Shown here in pieces: positions 22,166-48,478 of a stretch of 64,000 nucleotides of DNA (positions are counted from its first letter, which is position 1; each line of letters starts with the position of its first letter). The stretch covers positions 23,570,060 through 23,634,059 of the forward strand of contig OZ038529.1 in assembly GCA_964036665.1 (NCBI GenBank). The letters are read 5' to 3'. Both the position numbers and the translations under genes were made by a program. The DNA comes from Gordius sp. MW1 (Eukaryota > Nematomorpha > Gordioida > Gordea > Gordiidae). The notes beneath the pieces were generated by a model that had not been told where the DNA came from, ran no database searches, and saw only the letters and a program-made list of their open reading frames with translations.

Positions 22166-23536
22166 ATATTAAAAGGTATCCATCCACCTACATCTCAGGT
22201 CTCTATATTAATATATTAAACATGCGATAAACATTAGGAACGAACAAAAGACGGTTATATCAGAGAAAACTCTTATCTTAAAATATTATCCAAGGGCATT
22301 ATTTTTGCCAATTCTAAGGTTTCCATCTAGTTCAAATATGTGAATTACATGTTTTTAAACCTTTTTGTATTAAAAAACGATTCGCCAATTTGATTTTTTT
22401 TTAAATTTCTTTTATTTTTATACAATTTATGTTAATTAGGGAAAAATTAGTTTGTATAAAAAAGTTTTAAAAGCGAGACATGATGAGATCGATATTTTTA
22501 TAATGGCAGCTAGACGAGACGAGTTTTTCCTTTCAAGCCCGAGATGAGTTTGAAACACTAGAAAGATGTCAAATTTCCATAATCAACAGAGTAAAGCGAG
22601 ACAGTTATCAGGAACCTTCTCAGAGACTAAACAAAAAATAGTTGCGATTACTAATAGATTTTATTTAGACTATGCACAATTCAAGGTTTAATCGCAAGCG
22701 CAACTCTTATTCTATAATATACTATTGCAATTAAATATACATTTTGCGAAAGTCTTAATATAGACAAAGCAAGCCTAATTCCCACAGATTTTATGATGAC
22801 CAAGTAATTAGTTGGACTCACTTCAAAGCGCATTTTTAATGTTTTATCAAAATATGGAAACAGTATAATTCATCTTTTATGTAATTCAAATCACCAAAAA
22901 AAAAGTTGGACAAGACGGACGGACAACCAAAATCGAGCCAATAAATTGCTAGCAATTGACAGAAAACCTCACATAGACATTTTTATGTATCTTTCAAAAT
23001 TTACTATCGTTACTCCCCTGTTAATTACATTCTACAATATAATTAGTATGAAACGTGCGTATAATGTTTTACAATTATAATAGCGAGAACAATGCAATAT
23101 TGAAACTTAACATATAAAAGAAGTTGGGAGACAATGAACGAAGGGAAGGAATTTGAATAAAATAACGTGTAAAAATTATAACGACAAAAAAGATAAAAGG
23201 AGGAAAAACACTTAATTTGACATGGCGTACAACGAACGTATGAGTTAGAGAATATCGATCATTAAATGCCTTAACATGTACGGCTATTAAAGGAGGGCAG
23301 AACGATGAAAACTTAATTGAACCTTGTAATTTGTAAGTAGAGTTAGTTGGGACGGTGGACAATAGAGGATAATACCAAGTGGCACATGTAAACAAAGATC
23401 ATGTCGCGAGGGGGTAGAATGAAGAAAGGGGCGGGGCATGATTGACGTGAAAACACTGCGAGACTAGACACACCGGATAATTAATAGCAACGCTTAATAA
23501 AAATAATAATAATCGATGGTGTATGATTTGATATGG
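22166..23536. other. Downstream flank of the Na+/K+-ATPase gene
   Basis: No exon was recognised. The segment closest to 23537 should be the 3' UTR. At about 22475-22560 a GAGACGAGAC-rich tract resembles the TCTCG-rich tract at 53470-53580. At about 22910-22965 a minus-strand fragment of the dispersed repeat's left end is present. Confidence 0.5.
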
Positions 23537-38432
<14,896 letters not shown>

Positions 38433-41303
38433 CTTAGTTCAAAATATATTGAATGATTAAAATGCATTTTTTTTAATTAAACAGAGTTCCTTCTTAGGGC
38501 TTGTCTTATTAGATTTTGCTGCGCGGCAAAAATCGTCGTACGGGTTATAACATAGTCGTGTCTTAACTTCGAATTCACAGCAGATTTACATTTAAGACGC
38601 ATAACATAACAGCGATTTTGTAAGATGCAAAAATTTTTCCTAAGCTTAAATGTTGTATGTTTTTAAGTTTTTAGGTATCGGCAAAGTTTAGATTAAATCT
38701 CAAGAGTTGAAATAAACAAAAAAACGTTTTTAACTATCTAAAGGCTTGTCTTAATATCGGATTCATATTCAAATTAAGCGAATTTATCTTTGTCTAAATA
38801 TCCGATTCAATTTCATGGGTCAAACTTGGTTGTAATTATTAATATTTTGTTTTTTGATATAATAATATTGGATGCCAAAAGGGCACATTATTTTGGGGCA
38901 CTCTTATTTATACTATAAATTCAAAGTAAAAATTGTTTACAACACAAATTTTAATGTGTGATTTGTCCTTATCATGCGAAAAAACACAGAGTGGGAGGAA
39001 ATTTCATAAAATCAACACGATGGTTTACAGCAAAATTTTTAGCTCCGTTTTCCATGAAATTATAATTGAAGTCAAGCACTAGCTAGGTTCTAAGTTTAAA
39101 TGCTTCCAAAAATATACTTTAATCTGGAGGAGGCTTTTAAAAATTAGGAAAAAACATCGGATTTTATCCATGATTTTTCCTATTTCAACAACTTTTTTAC
39201 GTCAAAATCCATCATTTTTGCTCCTATATAAGTACTACCCCCCCCCCCCTCAAGCTTAGTTACCTTTGGGCAATAACACACAAAAAACATGCCAAAATCC
39301 TGCTCTCTTCAAATGAAACCATCTATCAATTATTTAAATTTATAAACCCATCTCACCACTATTTAAGTAGCCACCTAGGGCAATGGGGGGGGGGCCTTAT
39401 TTTTTTGAATATTTTAACTTTGAATATTATAACAAACCTTTCGTGCCAAATTATCATTTCAAAACCCCCAACCCCCTGCCCAGCCCAAGGTTAAATTAAG
39501 AATTGTTAAGCTCGTTTATTAAATAATAGTCTGTGGAGGGGTGGGGGGGGGGAGGAACTGGGTCCCCAGGCTTTAAATAAGTCATTTGTAATATTGCACT
39601 AATCATCAATCGTCAACGTAAGCTTACCCATGATTATTTATTTTGCGGTTAATTTCAAAAATGGCGCCGGAATTTGGGGATCACTCAAACTTACGCGATC
39701 AATCTATAGGTCAATCCTAACTTAGTGTCAAAGTCTTAATTATAATAATTATGTACTGGACAATTTCAGTATTCAATCTAGTTGCTTTCGCTACGTTTAA
39801 AATTAAATTTAGATTTGTGAACTATAATACTAAACACACGAATTCCTAGTTTTCCGCACTATGTTACGTTTATATGCAAAAAAGTGAAAATTTTCAAACA
39901 ACTCCCCGGCTAAATCTCTACAAATTGTTTTTTGTAAAAATTCAATAGGATTGCATCAAAAAATCAATAATAGGTGGCGATGGAGACAAATAAAAAACTA
40001 TTTCATAGCTTAGAGAGGACCAAAATAACACAAAAAAATTTGCAACATTTTTGCCTCGAGCCTATATATTATAAATTGCATAGCAATTAATATAAACTAT
40101 TAATAAACTATTTTTGTTTAAGTCAAAACGAAACAGACCCGTCTCCTCTGTATATTTTTTGTACAATTATAAGTGATGTTTTGTTTGTCTTATAATAATA
40201 TTATAGTTTGATGTATGTATGTTGTACTCTACTCTTTACAATTAAAAGCCCTAGGTGTTGTGATGCAATAAAAGGGGTGTGGTAATGGCAAATATAAAAG
40301 GTGTCATAAGGTTTTTGGTATATTATGTTTGACATCAATTAGAGATATTGGTATAAAATTTAAAATAAGATTTAGTAACTTTTGTTTACATATAGCAAAA
40401 ACAAATAAAATCCTGTAATACAGTTTATAAAAGTCATATATATGTATTTAAAAAACGAAAGTTTTAGAACTTACAAGTTATAAGAGGTCTTATCTTAACA
40501 GTAAACTTTGAAAGTGTTAATAGGAAATACGTCATATTGTAATGATATATTGTTGAGATTTTAAAGCAAATATCGTAAAGAGCTTACCATCGAATTAATT
40601 TTTTCCATATATGACTCTATATGTCAATCGAATGTCGCGATATAAGGTTACAAGAGTGCGAATTCAATGGAAGATTGTGCGAGATTTAATGGAATTTCAA
40701 GGAATGGAGAGGTAAGTACATGCAAACTTAAAAATTCCTAGAAATTAATGTGAAAGTTCCGATTTTCCCGAGGCTAAAAGTACGGTTATGCCAAATTCCT
40801 TCCCCGGTTTGGTATAACAGTCTAATGACCACAGGCTCAATTATTGCGTGCTGCAGCGATGTTATTACGAAACTTGTTGTCCATTTAATTTATGATGACA
40901 ATTTGATGTTATAATTAAATAAAAAAAAAGGGGGGGGGGAAATAAAGAAAGCAATAAGAAGGTGTTGAGGGATTGGGGAGGGCCTAGTATGATTTTGGTA
41001 GCAAATATTTACCGATAAATAGATTGAATTTGATATAGTATGGAGGATATATGTAGTAATGCCATTTTGGCAGAAAACGGAAAACAAAGCAAAGGTGTGT
41101 AGTGTGTTTGTGTGTATAAAGAGAAAGGGGTAATGTAAATATAAGATTAACGAAAACATTACTATTCGTGTGGGAATAGGGGTTTACATATATATTTAGA
41201 TATCAAAATTGGTTCGATTACATACCATTAAAAGCTAAATTCGCATTTTAAAATATCCACACAAAATAAAATGCATATATTGAATCCAAAAATAAAAATT
41301 TAC
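38433..41303. other. Probable first intron of ATP1A
   Basis: No exon is certain here (see the alternative start at 40608-40588). It contains poly-C and poly-G runs (39237-39249, 39385-39393, 39541-39551, 40930-40938). At about 40050-40090 there is a minus-strand fragment of the dispersed repeat's left end (TTGCATAGCAATT). Confidence 0.5.
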
Positions 41304-41321
41304 CTCCGTAATGTTTTTCAT
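41304..41321 (-). CDS. ATP1A: Candidate first coding exon of ATP1A (MKNITE)
   Basis: ATG-AAA-AAC-ATT-ACG-GAG is followed directly by donor GTAAAT. It has an in-frame stop upstream and is in phase 0 with the exon at 38432. Joined, it gives MKNITEYGRADSY, similar to the E-HGRADSY junction of insect alpha subunits. The rival candidate is 40608-40588 (MEKINSM, then GTAAGC), which also fits the phase. Only transcripts can decide. Confidence 0.35.
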
Positions 41322-42149
41322 GATGGGCCCAAAGCGAACGGGCTATACTAGTGGAGTTATACGAAGGGAGCAGACGATAATTTATTCGAGCACCTTTCTC
41401 TCGTGGCTCGATTTAGAGAATTTATATTGGAAATTCGAAGGAAAGAACGCAGGTAATAATTAATCTATGATTTCGAATAAATTATAAACTACTATTAAAA
41501 TCGATATATACATTAAAACTAAATAAATAATCAATAAGTATTGAAAGAAGACTTGATTTTTATTTAATCAGATCGAAATATGTAATTATGATAAGGTGGG
41601 CTATGCAGACATTTCAAAAAAAATTTCCTCCCCCTACTATGTTGGACACTCCCCCACCTCCCTAATACTTTCCGTCATGTCGGGGTGGAAATCACAAGTT
41701 GGACAAAATTTTGATACTCCGACGTCAACATAGTTACTAGTTACGATGCTAGTCTCATAACTTCGTATAAATTATTACTTATAATAACCCATGATAAAAT
41801 TCACATGCTTCCACCCCCTCCCCACCCCAAAAAAACATTCCAGCGTAATAATGAGATAGATGGGGCGAGGTTGACGACATCAACGTGCATGTAAAAGTTG
41901 GAGGCAATATGTGTAAAATTATTATTATTGATCGGTTAATCGATAAAAGTGCGAGTAATTCATTTCCTCCCCAACAATGGTCGAGAGGGTAATGGTGAGA
42001 GAAAAAAATATTACCCCCTTCCCCATAATAACGCTATCGGAAACTCACTCTACTAGACGAGTGGGAGGGGAAACAACTTAGACAGAACTTTTAAAAATCG
42101 CGAGCTAAACCCCGGCAAGTAAACGTCTCGCTTCTTCAAGCGTTATACC
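41322..42149. other. Upstream flank of ATP1A
   Basis: No gene was seen. It would hold the ATP1A promoter and 5' UTR if the 41321 start is right. C-rich patches occur at about 41625-41680 and 41810-41830. Confidence 0.45.
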
Positions 42150-42442
42150 GAGGTTTGGGTTTTGTTTGGTGGACCTTCGTTTGGTCGACTATACATAAAC
42201 GCATGGGCGTAGCCAGCTAATTTTAAAAAAAAATTTCAATACAAAAACCCTAAAGAATTAAAAAAAAAATTGTTTTGCTCCCCCCTAATTTTGCTCTGCC
42301 CCCCCCCCCTCTGGATAGTCGAGACCTTTTTTGATTGCTCGTCCCCCCTAATCCGAAAGCTGGCTACGCCCATGCATAAACGAACCAAAGATACATCGGT
42401 CTGTTTTTCTTGGTCGCATGACTAGACCTAACAAAACACTAA
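42150..42442. mobile_element. MITE family 1 copy carrying a nested MITE family 2 copy
   Basis: Family 1 left part: GGGTTTTGTTTGGTGGACC to ATACATAAACG (42201). Family 1 right part: AACGAACCAAAG to CTAACAAAACACTA (about 42442). A family 2 element separates the two halves. Confidence 0.8.
42202..42374. mobile_element. MITE family 2 copy nested in family 1, perfect 8-bp TSD
   Basis: The ends are CATGGGCGTAGCCAG and CTGGCTACGCCCATG (15-bp perfect TIRs). CATAAACG, a piece of the family 1 consensus, is duplicated on both sides (42194-42201 and 42375-42382). This proves the insertion and its order. Confidence 0.96.
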
Positions 42443-42614
42443 TGGGCAGGTTGCGTATATTTTGCCATATAAAGGGGTTTGTAATTCGTATAGGTGTATT
42501 AAATTATTGGGGGGTGGGAGATGGGGGGAAATACCTCAGATCGTCGGGATTTTAAAAAAGAATTAATACAAATGGTCGACATATATACTGAAAAGTTTAA
42601 TAAAAGATTATTAA

Positions 42615-45085
42615 CCCGCCAGGTACCACTAATTTTTGGCCGGTCAAATTTTGTTAAAAAATAATTATTTAGCATCCCTAAGGTCTAGTTAAGAAAAGTC
42701 AATTGAAATTTTTTTGAAAAAAAATGCACTCGAGGAGCTAGGGGGGTGTCACCTAAAAGTGACAATGGGAACACCAAAAATGCAACATTTTATTTTTTAT
42801 CCAAATCAATTACAATAAAATTAATTATGAGTTATGATAATTCGCCCAGCATTTTAAATGCAATCCGGCATTGCAATAAGAACATTTAAGGCGAGTGGCC
42901 TTCTTACAAACTTTACAGCGCCTCTGTAAACAGGCTTCTTTTTGATGTTTTGAAATATTCGGTTTATATCTTGTTAACGTAGCGTAAACACTTCTTTTCG
43001 GTTGACTACCATATTTTTTGAAATATGACACCACTATTGACCTTCTAAAAGTGCATAAAGAAATATATTCATTGTTCAAATTGTATATTTGCCATGCATT
43101 TTGACATGCCGCATCTATGCCAAATGCAATCAAAGGAAAATACCATTTTTTCCCCCTATAAGAAATCCTCGTAGAATGGATATTTTGGTCGAATCTATCG
43201 ACCCCACCCATATATCTATTATACATTTGCACCATAAAGGGGCAATCAACCTGTATTCTCGATTTCACTTTATTGCTTGAACCTATTCTGCCGATTTTTC
43301 TTACAGGGTGGGTTCCATGACAATTAGATAACATCTTGACTACACAATTGTCATTCCATTGTATTGCTACTAAATTTGATGCAATTTTTTTCTCGAAATA
43401 ACCTCGTTCCTTTTTTTTAAAAAGTTTAGGGTCACTTAGCGGACATTTTATTCTGTTTGTACGGACAGTTCCTGTAGCGCCAACGTTTATTTTTGAGAGT
43501 GCATTTAATAATTTTGTGCTTGTAAAATAATTATCAAAATAGATATTATATGGAGAATATTTCTCCGGCAATTTATCAAGAAGGTCCATTATGACAGCTC
43601 CCCCCAAACCCAGGGTTTTTTGATGTGGTAAAATACACGATGCACCCTGATAAACATCAAAAGCCGTAAGGTACCCAGACCTTGTTGCCGCTGACCATAA
43701 TTTAAATCCAAACCCCATTGGCTTTCCTTTTATAAATTGTTTGGTGGTGTGGTGTCCAAAATAGGGGACGATGGTTTCGTCCATGGAAATGTTAGATGTC
43801 TTAACATATTTGAAATATGTTTGAAATTGTTTATTCAAGAGATTGAAAAACTCTCGCACTTTGGCAAATTTGTCCGTTAAGTCCAACTTCAAATTGTCGC
43901 ATGCATGTAGGTACTTTGTTATCTCTTGAAATCTATTACGGCGCATGCCGTTGGAGACCATTTGATTGTAGCAATCAGATTGCAGTTCCCAAAACATTTT
44001 TATATTCTTTGGGGTTAGGTATCCTGTGAGGAGTAATATCGCAATATAGACTTTACACTCCTCCTTTGTAAAGTTTAAATTAACATTATGATGGCTGCCA
44101 TATAGATTTGTCCTTTCAACCAAAAGTGTCACAATTTCGTCCGAAAAAAGTTGCTCAAAATAATCTTCAGGGGTGGGCAGATCAATTAAATCGACGTCTT
44201 TATTATCATCTTCTTTGCGACCACATGGAATAAATAAATTTTCATCGTCGTGCCAACTCAAATCACCTTGGAAAGATGAACTTTTTAGATCGGATAAACG
44301 AATTATCTCTATACTAGAGGTAATCATTGGTCTCGGTAGATGATCCAGATCGGCTTCTATTTCATCTCCACTTTCCTGATCCGTGTCACCTTCCTCAATT
44401 GGAGGAAAAATAATAACTTCTTCAATATCTAAGTTAGGGCATTCCAATTCCTCTAGCAGATCATTCAATGTCCTAAAAATTGTTTAAAAATTAATTAAAA
44501 AGTTTATTGAAAACCATATTTTTCAAGCACAAAATTACTTTCCTACAAAATATTTTGTCTCTGTGGATTTAAATATCAAGAGTAGATGAGAAATATTTAT
44601 TATAAGATGGCTTACACAAGCCTAAATTAATTTTTAATAGTTTAGGTGTTAACAGGCAATGTTTATAAGGTTAATAAATACTTGAATAACAAAGGCGAAA
44701 AATGCCCTTCCCAATGTCACTTTTAGGTGACATTAAATTTAAAAGTTAAAAAAAGGTAGGATAAAAAAATAATTATAAAAATTAATTTATATCAAAATAA
44801 TAGGCAGAAATTAATCTTTCAGAACATGCAAAAAAAATTTATAACTTACGTTTGTTTTTCCATAAAATTGAATAATTTGAGAGGGTTGAAAAAATGAAAA
44901 AATCGTGAACTTTGGAATAGAATATTTTAAGAATGATAAATCCGGAGGATATAAGCGTTATGTGAGCTAATTGGGCAACAGCTGTGTGCTGAATTCATTT
45001 AAAAAAATTTAATTTCGATAAATACTTTTTGAATAAACAACATTTAAATAGGTGTAACTTAAAAGTTACATTGGTACCTGTCGGG
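42615..45085 (-). mobile_element. Complete piggyBac transposon, 2471 bp, TTAA on both sides
   Basis: TTAA at 42611-42614 and 45086-45089 flank CCCGCCAGGTACCA on the left and TGGTACCTGTCGGG on the right (inverse, 13 of 14). A 24-bp subterminal inverted repeat lies at 42747-42770 and 44709-44732, differing at one position; its core TGTCACCTAAAAGTGACA is palindromic. A variant (TGTAACTTAAAAGTTACA) lies at about 45054-45071 near the right end. The transposase gene inside is open. Every part needed for mobility that can be judged by eye is present. Confidence 0.95.
42825..44863 (-). CDS. piggyBac transposase (DDE_Tnp_1_7 family), two exons, intact
   Basis: It cuts and pastes the element at TTAA sites in the nucleus. 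Exon 1 is 44863-44850 (ATG-GAA-AAA-CAA-AC, donor GTAAGT). Exon 2 is 44472-42825 (acceptor TTTTTAG). The joined frame is 1662 nt, 553 aa. The long open frame alone begins at TTG, so the spliced ATG explains the start better. An acidic N-terminal region (about residues 1-100) precedes the catalytic core. The three expected aspartates are visible: SMDETIVPYFGHH (about D236), NIYFDNYFTSTKLL (about D318) and MGGVDRFDQNIHS (about D430). The C-terminus has a Cys/His zinc-binding domain (RRCKVCKKATRLKCSYCN, then LHLKCW). No stop or frameshift was seen. A reverse AATAAA lies at 42794-42789, about 30 bp past the stop. Confidence 0.95.
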
Positions 45086-45089
45086 TTAA

Positions 45090-46972
45090 TATCAGGAAGT
45101 ATTAAGCAATTAATAGCTAGCTGTGTATGATGATGTTATAAAGGCCGGGCGCGGGCGGGTATAACCTCGCGGTGTTAATGGGGGGGGGGGGGGGGGAAGG
45201 GGGGTAAAAGGTACGCAGTGTTTTCACGTCAATCATAATTTTTCCGATATAGCCTCGACCCTTCCCGTTGCAGGCAATTAAAAGTGTCCCATTATCGATT
45301 ATATATACCCATCCAAACGCTATATAAATAATATAACTTCAGCCTTATCATGAAAGGGAGAATGGGAAGGGGCTAGAAGATAACAAAAGCTAATAAAATA
45401 TATTTAGCATGGAGAGGGGAGCTTGTTGAGTGAGGGAGGGTTTTGAGTATGACAAGGCCTCCAACATTAATATACATAATGCGAGTTGAAAAGAATATAA
45501 TAGCATTTTCCCTTCCTTCCACTTAAAATACGGGTTTTGTGCCCCAATTATGCCATTTCTATATTGGAAAAATAAATTTTTTTGAGCATACAATTGAATG
45601 ATGATAGAAATTGATTTGTGCAAATATAATTTTATATTTTGGAGTTTAAAAAATATAAATAAATCATTTGAGAATTGATTAAAGGATAAGTATGATTGTT
45701 TCTGAATTGACTAGATGGTTTGATCCAGTGGTCTATTGTAGGCAAATGAAGCATTTGTAATTTTAGTCAAAACTCTGACAAATTATTAGCAAACTTCAGT
45801 TATAGTAACTTCATCTCCACTTTTTATTTTGTTTCTAAAATCAGATTCTTTTCACCCCCCCCCCCTTCTCATTACTTGTTAACAAAAATACATACAATTT
45901 TGACAATAAATAAATAAAATGATTAAGATTAGGTTTGTTAAACCCTGATAAAATTTACTAATCATTAGCTAAATAACCATCCTCAATTTATGAACCTAAG
46001 AAATTATTTAATAAGTTTCTTGTTATAATACTAGACAGTAATTAAATGTCTAGATATAATGTAATTAAACTATAATATAGGGTAATGAAAAATAACACAC
46101 ATTTAATTAAGGCTTTTTTTAAATATGAAAACTATTTTAAGCAGTATAACCTAGAATGATTAAGTGTAAGCAAAATTAAAATATTCTTGTTAAGCTAAAA
46201 CCATGTGTAAAAATATGAACTATAACAAGATAAATAAATTTTAAAAATTAGATAAAAGTATATTTAGTAGCAAGATAGTTTTAAAAAATAAATAGTGTTT
46301 AATACATTAGGTTAGAGTTGGCAATAATAATATGAAATATATAAACAATTATTAAATATGTTTTTAATTACTACAAAATTAAAAAAAAGCAAATACACAA
46401 TATTGATCGATGAAATTACTTTTAGAAACAAATAAGGCGTGAGGAAAAATTCGAATGAATGAATATTTTACAATAACATCTGCTTAACCCATATCGGACA
46501 AAAATTTTTAAAAGGAAGCCAATTAGTTGTCAAGCATAATAAAAATAGTTCACAAGGTTAATTACAACCTAAGCTCTAATAAAAACGAAATTTAATAATA
46601 TAAAAAGATTTTTAAGTGTGCAAATTTCTAGACTAAATATGGTGTTTGCGCGTATAATAAATTTGCCATGGAGTCTGAAACAAAAATGTTATGCTTTGAA
46701 TTACTTAAATTTTAAAGCAAATTTATTATGCCAATGGCTGGCAAGTTATGTATCAAATATAAAAATACATCCTATTCTAAATTTCTATATCATCTCTTTT
46801 AATAAAAGATACATTGTGCGGTATATATTTACTAATTATTGTACATACAGTAGTAACTCATAAATTGTGGGTGTTGTGGGGTAGTTGATTTTATTCATAG
46901 AGGACGAACTTTTAATTTATTTAACTGAGGAAGGGATAAGGAACGGCATAATTTTTTTATTTTTTATATATT
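45090..46972. other. AT-rich stretch, no gene seen
   Basis: A G17 run interrupts it at about 45181-45197 and a C12 run near 45857. Open frames here lack any recognisable protein. Confidence 0.55.
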
Positions 46973-47090
46973 CATGGGCGTAGCCAGTTTTGGATTAAGG
47001 GGGGAAAACATTTAAAAGTTCAATTGGGGGGGGGGAACATAATTTTTTTTTAATTTTTAAGGGTTATCGTATTAAAAATATTTTTTAGCC
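46973..47090. mobile_element. Truncated MITE family 2 copy
   Basis: The left end CATGGGCGTAGCCAG is followed by G-rich sequence and T-runs. No right TIR could be found. Confidence 0.7.
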
Positions 47091-47914
47091 ATTATCGAAT
47101 TTTTGTATTTTCCGCATACCTTTTCAAGTCCAAATTAATTGAATGCTTCGAAAGCAGCTTTGTATCTCCCTCTTTCTTTTGCTATTTACCTAAACCATGT
47201 GCATGACAATGACAAATAAATATTTTCATTAGCCATAAGATTTAAACTTAACGAGCAGCGATGATAGCCAACATTACAATTCTAGGTCCCTCGCTTTGGT
47301 TGGTTCCGGTCACGAATGCCTAAAGCTTCCCAGAAAATTTTGGATTACTGCTTGATGATTTTGACCTTTCATATTTCATAGTTTAAGGTCAGGAATTAGT
47401 TTTATTAAAAAAATTTATGGTCATACTAGACGAATATGCAAGGCAGCTTTACACTGCCTTGCAAATATATTTAAATATGTTAAGCACAATAAAGCCAATT
47501 TATTCATTCAAGCTGCCATTAAAAAAGGTAAAGGTCTCCTCAAAATTGAGCTCTCGAAGTTTCTCTGGAAGAAAGAATGCACCCTGGCGCTTCTCTTTAG
47601 TCCCTTGGTAAAATAGCTTATCATTTTAATAGGATTTTACAAGTATAGATCTTTTACTCCTTCTCAACATGACAACATGACACTCTTGCCACCGCAGAGG
47701 AGCCTAAGGCGGCGTTCGTGCTGACGCGCGAAGCGAAAAAAAGTAAAGTGAATTTTTGGGCTAAAAATATTTGGCCCTTTTGCCATCCAATATCCCCGTT
47801 TTTTCCTCATATTCTGGCTTCGGTCTACAGGCCATGCATTTTTTAAAATAAATCCGAAATTTTTTCCGATATCTAGATTTTCAAATTATTTTTTAATAGG
47901 CAACAATTAGAAAT
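47091..47914. other. Stretch of unclear origin upstream of a retroposon tail
   Basis: A GC-rich patch at about 47690-47735 (GAGGAGCCTAAGGCGGCG) stands out from its AT-rich surroundings. It might be the body of the retroposon whose 3' end follows, but no known protein is visible. Confidence 0.4.
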
Positions 47915-48050
47915 TTATTAAGCCTTTGCTGACTCAGCCTATTTTAGACGATATTGATATAAACTTTGTATATCAATATTTTTTTGTTTTATGCTTTTAT
48001 ATGTGACTTAGTTTTTGTACAAAACAACTTCTTAATGGAAAAAATAATAG
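47915..48050 (+). mobile_element. Retroposon 3' end, second copy
   Basis: CCTTTGCTGACTCAGCC, TATTTTAGACGATATTGATA, AACTTTGTAT and a terminal A-rich AATGGAAAAAATAATAGG match the poly-A-tailed segment at 33055-33233. Confidence 0.6.
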
Positions 48051-48119
48051 GACATATTAGATAATATCAACAAAATTAAAAAATAAAATGTCTATACTAT
48101 GGTTATATAATATCTGTTA

Positions 48120-48275
48120 ACACATAACATGAACAACATATACACACATGTTAATACATAACATGAACACCGAACACACACATGTTAACCCATAACATGA
48201 ACAATATATACACATATGTTAACCCATAACATGAACAACATATACACATGTTAATACATAACATGAACAACAGAC
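48120..48275. repeat. Tandem repeat, unit about 35-40 bp, four to five units
   Basis: CATAACATGAACA followed by ACATATACACA and CATGTTAA recurs, with small length differences between units. It lies about 200 bp left of the kinesin inverted repeat. Confidence 0.8.
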
Positions 48276-48478
48276 ATTCATTCATCAGATGATTATGGTT
48301 TTCTAGAACACATACACGTCATGATAACATATTCACGTACATTCAATTTCAACCAACATCACCTATATACATACATTCAAACATCATTATCCTACACTTA
48401 AGCATTATCATTTACTTTATTTACATTTTCATATCTTACATATTTTACTATTATATTTCATTATACATATTTTCAGTA

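Noticed and set aside
23075-23395. Minus-strand open frame of 106 codons downstream of ATP1A
   Set aside because: It is AT-driven composition with no domain, and it lies after the ATP1A stop in the expected 3' flank.
40588-40608. Alternative ATP1A first exon (MEKINSM followed by GTAAGC)
   Set aside because: It fits the phase and has a good donor, but the junction with YGRADSY looks less like known alpha subunits than MKNITE at 41321. Kept only as the rival.
45181-45197. Long poly-G runs here and at 53158, 31609, 31747, 39541 and 4839
   Set aside because: Quadruplex function is possible but nothing supports it. Many lie in MITE arms, and run length is also error-prone in assemblies.
48120-48275. 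Regularly spaced short repeats that might suggest a CRISPR-like array
   Set aside because: Units are contiguous tandem copies without unique spacers, and the context is a eukaryotic genome.
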